Assembly (NCBI GenBank): GCA_017440935.1
Contig: JAFSAO010000020.1
Coordinates: 139,955-203,954, forward strand
DNA from: Opitutales bacterium
GTDB taxonomy: Bacteria > Verrucomicrobiota > Verrucomicrobiia > Opitutales > UBA953
Direction: 5' to 3'
Length of the DNA: 64,000 nucleotides
In this document: positions 55,014 to 62,278 of the stretch, piece by piece
How the letters are laid out: every line of letters begins with the position of its first letter
How positions within the stretch are numbered: the stretch's first letter is position 1
Made by a program: the position numbers and the translations under genes
Notes under the pieces: generated by a model
Told to the model about the DNA's origin: nothing
Database searches by the model: none
What the model saw: the letters and a program-made list of their open reading frames with translations, nothing else

Positions 55014-55715
55014 ATGCAACGCTTCCCGACAGTTTCCGAGTTGCGCTTTCGCCTAAGTTCTTTTTGGGCAAAATCCGTGACGAACAAACTTCTCGTGGTT
55101 TGCGTCTGCGTATTTTTCGCCCAATCGCTGAATCTGTTCTTTTCTTCGGCGCTGACGCTGAACGCGGCGTGGATTCGTGAAGGTTTTTGGCTGAATTTTC
55201 TCAGCTACGGATTCCTGCACGGAGGAATTTGGCACATCGTGCTGAATATGCTGGCGCTGTATTTTGCCGGGAACGCAATCGAACGCTACAATTCCGGCGG
55301 GAACGTCCTTGCGCTGTTTTTGGGCGGAACACTTCTCGGCGGAATCGTTTGGTTCGCCTGTGTTGCGGCGTTTGCTGTGAATCCGGCGACGCAAACGCTA
55401 ATAGGCGCTTCCGCCGGAATCGCCGCCCTTTTCGCTTATTTCTCCATCGCGTATCGTGATTCCGAAATCCGAGCGATGCTTTTCTTCGTGCTTCCCGTCA
55501 AAATGCGCGCGTGGCTGATTTTTGCCGTTTTTGCGGGAATTTCCGTTGTCGGATTTGTTTTTTCGGAACTTCCGTCCCTGCGCGAGGGTATTTCGGAATC
55601 GGTTTCCGTGGCTCATTCCGCACACCTCGGAGGTTTAATTTTCGGCGCACTTTTCGCGCTTGCCGAAGAACGCCTGCGGGAACGCGGCGGGAACGTCCGC
55701 TATTTTCGCCGTTAA
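55014..55715 (+). CDS. Rhomboid-family intramembrane serine protease
   Basis: 233 aa with six helices. FLHGGIWHIVLNM, the catalytic GASAG and the later AHLGG give the Ser/His dyad. It cleaves membrane proteins within or near the bilayer. It is 36 bp after clpP and just before the S41 protease gene, forming a run of three proteolytic genes. Confidence 0.9.
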   Translation: MQRFPTVSELRFRLSSFWAKSVTNKLLVVCVCVFFAQSLNLFFSSALTLNAAWIREGFWLNFLSYGFLHGGIWHIVLNMLALYFAGNAIERYNSGGNVLALFLGGTLLGGIVWFACVAAFAVNPATQTLIGASAGIAALFAYFSIAYRDSEIRAMLFFVLPVKMRAWLIFAVFAGISVVGFVFSELPSLREGISESVSVAHSAHLGGLIFGALFALAEERLRERGGNVRYFRR

Positions 55716-55737
55716 CCAACCATTACCAATTTTTCTC

Positions 55738-58128
55738 ATGCTTAAACTAAAAAAACGAATTCTTTTCACACTCTCGGTTTCGGCAATCGCCGTAGCTCCG
55801 TTCATTTCCGCAACGCACGCGGATACGGAAAATGTCCCTGCGGTGGTTGCGCCCGCCAAAGAAAATCTGCGTTACACAACAACGCAGGACATGAAGGTCG
55901 AAACTGTTTTGACCGCATTTTTCCTCGAACGCGCGCACATTTTGCAGAAAAAAATTGCCGAATTGGATATGGGATCGCTCATCGAATCCGATTTCGCCGC
56001 GCTGGATTCCACTCATTCCATTTTCCTGCAGAGTGACCTCGATTCGATTAAAGCACGCTTTTCGCCGACACTTTCCGACCACATTTCCCGAGGCAATCTC
56101 CACGCGGCATTCACGATTTACAATCTGTTTCTCAAACGCCTCGACGAACGCATTGCGTGGATTGAAAAACGCCTTCAAAGCCCGGAAACCTTCAATTTGA
56201 ACCGAGACGACGCATTGAGCCTCAACCGCAAGGAGGAAAAATGGCCGGAGAATGCCGCTGCCGCAGATGCGCTCTGGGAAAAACGCCTCACCAGCGAAAT
56301 CATTACGGAATTGCTCGGTGAAGATAAGGACAAAAAAAATAGTGATGAAGCGGAAGAAGCCGTTGACGACGACGTTCCCGTGACAAAAGACGAAACGCAT
56401 CCGTCCGCCGAAGCCGTCGCCGCTGCCTGCGAAAAACTACGGGAACGCTATTCCAAGTTGCGCGATAACCTGACGCTTGAACCGTGGGAAGTCGAAGAAC
56501 TTTTTCTCAATGCGCTGACTACGCAGTATGACCCGCACACCTCATTTTTCTCCAAGCAATCCATGGAGGAATTTGAAATTATGATGCGCAACTCGCTTTG
56601 CGGAATCGGTGCCGTGCTTACGACCGAAGACGGCTATTGCACAATTCGTGAAATTATGCCCGGATCGCCGGTGGAACGCTCCGGAAAATTCTCCGTGGGC
56701 GACCGTATCGTCGCCGTCGCGCCGAACGGAAACGGCGAGCAGCTGACAGATGTCGTCGGAATGCGCCTCAACCGCATCGTCCGTATGCTTCGCGGGGAAA
56801 AAGGCGTTCCCGTGACGCTTCTCGTCGAGTCTGGAAACGACCATTCCCGCCAACTTATCACGCTGGCACGCGACGAAGTAAAACTCACGGAACAACTCGC
56901 TTCCGCAAAAATTTTTGACGTTCCGGAAGGCGATTCCACCGTTCCCGTCGGCGTCATCAGCCTGCCGTCTTTCTATGGAAAAGACCGCTCGGACAAAACG
57001 GCATTTTCCACCTCCGAAGACGTGAAGGAACTTTTGGGCAAACTCAAAAAGGCAAAAGTCAAAGCCATCGTCCTTGATTTGCGTCGCAACGGCGGCGGCT
57101 ACCTGAACGAGGCGATTGATTTGCTCGAACTTTTTGTCGGTCCCGGCGTTCCCGCGGTGCTTACACAAGGTTCCGGCGGGCGCACGAGCAAACTTATCAC
57201 GGGCGGAACGCTCGGTATGGCGAAAAGCCTTTTCTCGGATACGCCGGAATGGACGGGACCCGTCGTCGTGCTCGTTTCCAAGCTCAGTGCCTCCGCAAGC
57301 GAAATTGTCGCCGGAGCGCTTCAGGACAACCGCCGTGCGCTCATCGTGGGTGATCCGCAAACGCACGGAAAAGGCTCCGTGCAGGAAGTGATTCCGTTTA
57401 AGGCTTACGATTCCTCGCAAGAAGCGTCAATCAAACTGACGCGCAGTAAATGGTATGCGCCTTCCGGAAATTCTATCCAGATTAAAGGCGTTTCTTCGGA
57501 TGTCGTCACGCCGTCAATTTATAGCGTTCTTCCCGTCGGAGAAGGCGATCTCGACCGACCGCTCCCGTGGGATCGTGTCCCGTCTGCGCTCAGCGAGGAA
57601 ATTCCCGAATGGCTCAGCGCGCCGGTTTCACCGGAGCTCATCGAAATTCTTGCGGAAAACAGCCGGCGCCGCCAAGCCGAATTGCCGGAATTTCTTACAC
57701 ATCATCGCACCATCGCCTGGATGGACGAACGCGAAAAAGATAAATCGCTTCCGCTCAGCATCAGCGAGCGCCTTGCTCTGCGCGACAACGACAAGGCGTT
57801 TTACGAACTCGTCAAAAAAGAATACACGGATTTGAGTCATCAAACCGGCTACACCAAAACCGAAATCAAATTGGATTCCGCTATTGAGCAGGAAAAGGAA
57901 TCCGAGGACAATGCCGCAAAGAAAAAATCTCTGCTGAAACCGAATCAGAGCGCCCTGCCCGGAATGTCCGGCGGGAACGACGACGAGTGGCCCGATTACG
58001 ACGTGTTGCTCCGCGAAGCCGTCCGCATTGCCGCCGATTGGGTGGAGTTGGTTGAAACGAAAAAAGTGAAATCGCCCGTGCGGAAACGGGAAACACGCTC
58101 GTCCAAGGCACCCGCTCCGCGCAGCTAA
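55738..58128 (+). CDS. prc: Tail-specific (carboxy-terminal processing) protease, S41
   Basis: 796 aa from the ATG at 55738 (MLKLKKRILFTLS), chosen because a signal peptide follows; an upstream frame extension would overlap the rhomboid gene. An N-terminal helical domain is followed by PDZ (GIGAVLTTEDGYCTIREI..SPVERSG) and S41 catalytic segments SKLSASASEIVAG and THGKGSVQ with the Ser/Lys dyad. The C-terminal DUF3340-like region is as in E. coli Prc. It trims or degrades periplasmic proteins. Confidence 0.94.
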   Translation: MLKLKKRILFTLSVSAIAVAPFISATHADTENVPAVVAPAKENLRYTTTQDMKVETVLTAFFLERAHILQKKIAELDMGSLIESDFAALDSTHSIFLQSDLDSIKARFSPTLSDHISRGNLHAAFTIYNLFLKRLDERIAWIEKRLQSPETFNLNRDDALSLNRKEEKWPENAAAADALWEKRLTSEIITELLGEDKDKKNSDEAEEAVDDDVPVTKDETHPSAEAVAAACEKLRERYSKLRDNLTLEPWEVEELFLNALTTQYDPHTSFFSKQSMEEFEIMMRNSLCGIGAVLTTEDGYCTIREIMPGSPVERSGKFSVGDRIVAVAPNGNGEQLTDVVGMRLNRIVRMLRGEKGVPVTLLVESGNDHSRQLITLARDEVKLTEQLASAKIFDVPEGDSTVPVGVISLPSFYGKDRSDKTAFSTSEDVKELLGKLKKAKVKAIVLDLRRNGGGYLNEAIDLLELFVGPGVPAVLTQGSGGRTSKLITGGTLGMAKSLFSDTPEWTGPVVVLVSKLSASASEIVAGALQDNRRALIVGDPQTHGKGSVQEVIPFKAYDSSQEASIKLTRSKWYAPSGNSIQIKGVSSDVVTPSIYSVLPVGEGDLDRPLPWDRVPSALSEEIPEWLSAPVSPELIEILAENSRRRQAELPEFLTHHRTIAWMDEREKDKSLPLSISERLALRDNDKAFYELVKKEYTDLSHQTGYTKTEIKLDSAIEQEKESEDNAAKKKSLLKPNQSALPGMSGGNDDEWPDYDVLLREAVRIAADWVELVETKKVKSPVRKRETRSSKAPAPRS

Positions 58129-58149
58129 CTTTTCCGTTTTGTCGTTAAA

Positions 58150-59172
58150 ATGTTGATACGCGTAGCGATTACCGGAGGCGGAGGATTTCTCGGAAAAACG
58201 ATTTTGCGGCAATGCCGGGAACGCGGCTGGCACGTTCGCGCAATCGGGCGCACTCCGCGACCGGAGCTTACCGGAGACGGCGTTGAGTTTTTCCCGCTGG
58301 ATATTTCCGATCCGAAAAACATTCCTGAGCTAGCAAAAATTTTTGCGGGAACGGATGTCGTTTTCCACACGGCGGCAAAAGCAGGCGTGTGGGGGAAATA
58401 TCGCGATTTTGAGCGTGCAAACCTCACGGGAACGCAGAACGTGGTCGCTGCCTGCAAGCTCGCGGGAACGCGAAATCTCGTTTACACGAGCACGCCGAGT
58501 GTTACGTTTAACGGCGACGCCATTTGCGGCGGGAACGAATCCCTCCCCTACTATTCCGGAAAACTTTCTCCCTACGCGAAAACCAAGGCGGAAGCGGAAG
58601 CCTTTGTGCGAGCGGCACATTCTTCGGCGCTACGCACGGTCGCGCTTCGCCCTCACCTGATTTGGGGAATCGGCGATCCGCACCTGTTGCCGCGTGTCAT
58701 TGCACAAGCCGCGCAAATGAAATTACGTATCGTCGGCGAAGGAAAAAACAAAGTGGACCTCACGCACGTCGAAAACGCCGCTCACGCGCATCTGCTGGCG
58801 GCGGAAGCCTTGCTCGCAAACGCAATAGCGCTGTGTGCAGACAACACTTACGGGAACGGGAAAGTTTACTTTGTTTCCGACGGGGCGCCTGTCTCGCTCT
58901 GGGGCTGGATTAACGCATTTTTGGAAGGTGTCGGCGTTCCCGCCGTCAGACAAAAAATTTCGTTCAAAGCCGCATATCGTGCCGGTGCACTTCTCGAATT
59001 TTTCTGGAAAATTTTCGGAGTCGCAGGCGAGCCGCCGATTACGCGCTTTGTAGCGACGGAGCTTTCTCATGACCATTGGTTCGATATTTCCGCGATCCGC
59101 AAGGATTTGGGCTACATGCCGATTGTCTCCAACGACGACGGCGTGCGCGAACTGACGGCGAACTTCCGCTGA
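58150..59172 (+). CDS. NAD-dependent epimerase/3-beta-HSD-like, OleD-like
   Basis: 340 aa. The Rossmann motif GGGGFLGKTIL is near residue 9. FHTAAKAGVWGKY, YTSTPSVTFNG, the catalytic Tyr-Lys (PYAKTKAEAE) and LRPHLIWGIGDPHLLPR closely resemble OleD of long-chain olefin synthesis and related 3-beta-hydroxysteroid dehydrogenases. oleA, oleB and oleC are not in the window, so the actual substrate is open. Confidence 0.88.
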   Translation: MLIRVAITGGGGFLGKTILRQCRERGWHVRAIGRTPRPELTGDGVEFFPLDISDPKNIPELAKIFAGTDVVFHTAAKAGVWGKYRDFERANLTGTQNVVAACKLAGTRNLVYTSTPSVTFNGDAICGGNESLPYYSGKLSPYAKTKAEAEAFVRAAHSSALRTVALRPHLIWGIGDPHLLPRVIAQAAQMKLRIVGEGKNKVDLTHVENAAHAHLLAAEALLANAIALCADNTYGNGKVYFVSDGAPVSLWGWINAFLEGVGVPAVRQKISFKAAYRAGALLEFFWKIFGVAGEPPITRFVATELSHDHWFDISAIRKDLGYMPIVSNDDGVRELTANFR

Positions 59173-59184
59173 TTTTTTCCCGCA

Positions 59185-59589
59185 ATGAATAACGAAACGG
59201 AGGAAAAATCCTTCAACAAAGGCTGGCTCGCCCTTGCGATAATCGGCTTTGTCGCCGCCTTTCTCTTTCAGTGGAAAAACAGCATTGATCAGGGCGCAAT
59301 TGCCCAAACGGACAACGACGAAGTGGTTCGCGTAAAATTTGAAGACGGGAACTTCAAAATTTTCTCAACCGGGAAAACGCCATTTGCGGAAGCCTTGCTT
59401 TGCGATGAATACGGGAACGTCATCGGAGAACTTGCGCGCCACGCGGACGGAAGTGAGATTTTTGAGCTTCGGCGTGATGCGGGAACGCAGACATCGTTCC
59501 CGCAAAGCCGCTTTCTTCGCATCGTCATTCCCGCGCTGAAAAACGAGGGAAATCCGATTGTGCTTCTCGTGGAAAATCCGTTCCGCTAA
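59185..59589 (+). CDS. Membrane-anchored hypothetical protein
   Basis: 134 aa. One N-terminal helix (about residues 11-30, ALAIIGFVAAFLFQW) is followed by a small beta-rich domain. It lies 12 bp after the OleD-like gene, so likely co-transcribed. No family recognised. Confidence 0.75.
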   Translation: MNNETEEKSFNKGWLALAIIGFVAAFLFQWKNSIDQGAIAQTDNDEVVRVKFEDGNFKIFSTGKTPFAEALLCDEYGNVIGELARHADGSEIFELRRDAGTQTSFPQSRFLRIVIPALKNEGNPIVLLVENPFR

Positions 59590-59595
59590 AAAATT

Positions 59596-59615
59596 GTGCG
59601 GGAGCGTTCCCGCAC
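59596..59615. terminator. Bidirectional terminator with CGTTCCC in the arm
   Basis: GTGCGGGA (59596-59603) pairs with TCCCGCAC (59608-59615) across a 4-nt loop, with A-rich and T-rich flanks. It sits between the convergent hypothetical gene and the SulP transporter. Confidence 0.7.
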
Positions 59616-59620
59616 GGAAT

Positions 59621-61411
59621 TTATTGCTGTTCGGAGGATTTTGTAGTTTTTGCAGATCGAGCGGCACGCTTGGCCCGAAGTGTTGCGAGCTTTCGGGCGG
59701 CGAGAATCGAACGGGAACGGCTGATTGCCGTTTGCATATCCGGGCAAATATTTTCGATGCCGATTTCTTTATCGAGTCCGGCATGCTCAATTGCTTTTTT
59801 CGGCTGCGGGTGCAATCCGGCGATTACGAGTGCCGTTCCGTTTGCCTCCATGTCGATACGCGTTTCCGAAATTGCTCGAATCCCCGTAGCGTCGATGGAA
59901 ATAAGGTTGCTCAAATCGAGGATAAACACCTTCGGTTTGCGCCCGACACGCTTAAAGTTTTCACGGAATTGGTCGACAGCCCCGAAAAAGAGGGAACCAA
60001 AAACTTCAAAGATTTCGACATCGTCAGGCAACTTTTCGCGCCAAACGGCGAGCGTTCCGTGCGGGTCATATTCGTCTTCTCCGAGTTGTTTACGCGAGAA
60101 AACGTGGAATTCCGCCGTTTCGGATTCGCGCTTGAGGAAGAGGAATGCCGAAAGCACCACGCCAACCTCAATTGCCACGGAAAGATCGACGAACACCGTC
60201 AGCAAAAACGTCAAAATCAAAACAATGATGTCGCTTTTCGGCGAGGTGCGAAGCAATCCGTAGAACGAGCGCCATCCGCTCATTGTGTAGGAGACGAGCA
60301 CGAGCACAGCGCCCAGCGCACACATCGGGACAAAGACAATATATTCGCCAAGGCAAAGTAATATCGCAAGCAATACGCCGGCGTGAATCAGCGCCGCGAT
60401 AGGCGTCCGCCCGCCGTTTTTAATATTTGCCGCAGTGCGGGCAATTGCTCCCGTCGCGGGAATTCCGCCGAAAATCGGAGAGAGAATATTACCCACGCCT
60501 TGTGCGACGAGCTCCGCATTCGGGCGGTGGCGGCGCCCCGTCATCCCGTCGGCAACAACGGCTGAAAGCAGGGACTCGATGGAGCCGAGAAGCGCAATCA
60601 GAAACGCGGGAGCAATCAGCTCGCGCATTTTTTCAAAACTCAAATCCGCAAAAATTCCGAAATCCGGCATCGGGAAACCGGACGGGAACGGCTTTTCCAT
60701 AAAAAATTTACTGCCGATCGTTACCACGCCCTTCGGATTTTCCGTTCCCGCGCCCCAACCGAGGAAAAGCACGGCAAGCGTTGCCGCTACAATGACGAAA
60801 AGCGCACCCGGAATCTTAGAGGTCAGGCGCGGCCAAGTGAAAACGGCGATCGTTGCCAAAAGAGAAATCAGGCAAGTTTTCCAATTCGCTGTATCGAAAT
60901 ATTGGATATATAACGACCATTTTCCGATGAAATCTCCCGGGATTTTTTCGGGAATGGACAGACCGAATAAATCCGGAATTTGCGTCGAAAAAATCGTCAC
61001 GGCAATCCCTGCCGTAAATCCGACGATAACCGGATACGAAATGAATTTGAGCAATGCGCCCATTTTTGCCAACCCCATCGCGACGAGAATGACGCCTGCC
61101 ATGACCGTCGCAAACGCCAACCCGCTCAGTCCGTATTGCGCAACAATTGCGTAAATAATCGGAATAAACGCTCCCGTCGGACCGCAGACCTGCGTGCGGC
61201 TTCCGCCCAAAAGCGCAATGGCGAACCCGGCGACAATCGCCGTGTAGAGCCCTTTTTCAGGAGCGACACCGGACGCGACGGCAAAAGCAATCGCCAGCGG
61301 CAAGGCAATCACGCCGACGATAACACCGGCAATCAAATCGGACTTAAAATCCTTTTTCCCGTATCCGCTCTGCAACACGGAGAGCAATTTCGGTTTTAGA
61401 TCTGGACGCAT
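59621..61411 (-). CDS. SulP/SLC26-family anion transporter with STAS domain
   Basis: About 596 aa from the ATG at 61411 (MRPDLKPKLL); the longer frame adds 20 unconserved residues. LIAGVIVGVIALPLAIAFAVASG is the SulP opening motif, and GGSRTQVCGPTGAF lies in the core. A C-terminal STAS domain contains LDLSNLISIDATG. It may move sulfate, bicarbonate or another anion; specificity cannot be read. Confidence 0.93.
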   Translation of the reverse strand: MRPDLKPKLLSVLQSGYGKKDFKSDLIAGVIVGVIALPLAIAFAVASGVAPEKGLYTAIVAGFAIALLGGSRTQVCGPTGAFIPIIYAIVAQYGLSGLAFATVMAGVILVAMGLAKMGALLKFISYPVIVGFTAGIAVTIFSTQIPDLFGLSIPEKIPGDFIGKWSLYIQYFDTANWKTCLISLLATIAVFTWPRLTSKIPGALFVIVAATLAVLFLGWGAGTENPKGVVTIGSKFFMEKPFPSGFPMPDFGIFADLSFEKMRELIAPAFLIALLGSIESLLSAVVADGMTGRRHRPNAELVAQGVGNILSPIFGGIPATGAIARTAANIKNGGRTPIAALIHAGVLLAILLCLGEYIVFVPMCALGAVLVLVSYTMSGWRSFYGLLRTSPKSDIIVLILTFLLTVFVDLSVAIEVGVVLSAFLFLKRESETAEFHVFSRKQLGEDEYDPHGTLAVWREKLPDDVEIFEVFGSLFFGAVDQFRENFKRVGRKPKVFILDLSNLISIDATGIRAISETRIDMEANGTALVIAGLHPQPKKAIEHAGLDKEIGIENICPDMQTAISRSRSILAARKLATLRAKRAARSAKTTKSSEQQ

Positions 61412-61514
61412 AGCTGAAAGAAAAATGGAAAGTCTGAAACCATACTCCCGCCCGGTTCGATTTTCCAACAAAAAACTAAAATTCTGCGGGAACAGAAGTG
61501 TAATTTATCCAGAG

Positions 61515-61546
61515 AAAAACCTCTCCCCACCTAAGGTGAGGAGAGG
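61515..61546 (-). terminator. Terminator of the recJ-recO unit
   Basis: CCTCTCCCCACC (61520-61531) and GGTGAGGAGAGG (61535-61546) form a 12-bp stem with one mismatch and a 3-nt loop. On the minus strand a TTTTT run follows. It lies about 135 bp after recO. Nothing else is seen in 61412-61678. Confidence 0.65.
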
Positions 61547-61678
61547 CGTGTCTCTTATCTCTACTAACTTAACTCTAACTTCTCTATTACCCGTTGATGT
61601 TTTCACATCCACAGGAAATTCAAACAACTGAAATGGTAAAAATTTTTATGCGGAAATCAACAGAAATTTAAAAAATAT

Positions 61679-62278
61679 TTAAGAAATCGAAAACTCATTT
61701 TCATGTGCCAGCCAATATTCTATGCGCGAAACCATGCGCTCCACTTCCCGCACGGGAACGTCCAAGGCTTCAAGAGGCGTTTTTAAAACCCGGGAAACAC
61801 AGGATTTGTCGTCAAACGGCAAACTTTCAAACCAATCTTCGCGCACCGGCAAGCCGCATTCCCGCGCTAAAAGCCAAAGGGATTTGAAATACGTCGCGTC
61901 CTTCCGCGGTTTTGACGAAAAGGCCGAGATTGCGTTTCGGCACAGCGAAAGAACGGATCTCCGCGCATCCGGTGGAAATGCGTTACGTGCGAGCACTGTC
62001 GCAAAGCGACTTGCGTAAACCAATCCGGCGTAGTCGCCGGAAATTCCCGTATGGCGCGCCAGCAACGTATATTCTTTCGCAAAGCGCGGACCTTCCGCTC
62101 CTGCTTTCTGCCGTTCCAAGCTCAGTTCCGCTTCATCGAACAAATCCGGCACAATCGTTCCCGTCTTTTTGGTCGACTGGCGAATCAGACAGGAAAGCAC
62201 GCCCTCTTCTTCCGAAAGCGTGGTAATCAGCCAAAATTTTTCACCGTGAACGGCTCGTCCGAGGATAAAAACTTTCAT
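61679..62278 (-). CDS. recO: DNA repair protein RecO
   Basis: About 199 aa from the ATG at 62278. The upstream part of the longer frame lies inside recJ and is rejected. An N-terminal OB-fold part (ILGRAVHGEKFWLITTLSEEEG) and a helical C-terminal part fit RecO, which loads RecA with RecR. Zinc-binding cysteines are not evident. The ATG overlaps the recJ stop (TGATG), so translation is coupled. The sequence is divergent and the call is moderate. Confidence 0.7.
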   Translation of the reverse strand: MKVFILGRAVHGEKFWLITTLSEEEGVLSCLIRQSTKKTGTIVPDLFDEAELSLERQKAGAEGPRFAKEYTLLARHTGISGDYAGLVYASRFATVLARNAFPPDARRSVLSLCRNAISAFSSKPRKDATYFKSLWLLARECGLPVREDWFESLPFDDKSCVSRVLKTPLEALDVPVREVERMVSRIEYWLAHENEFSIS

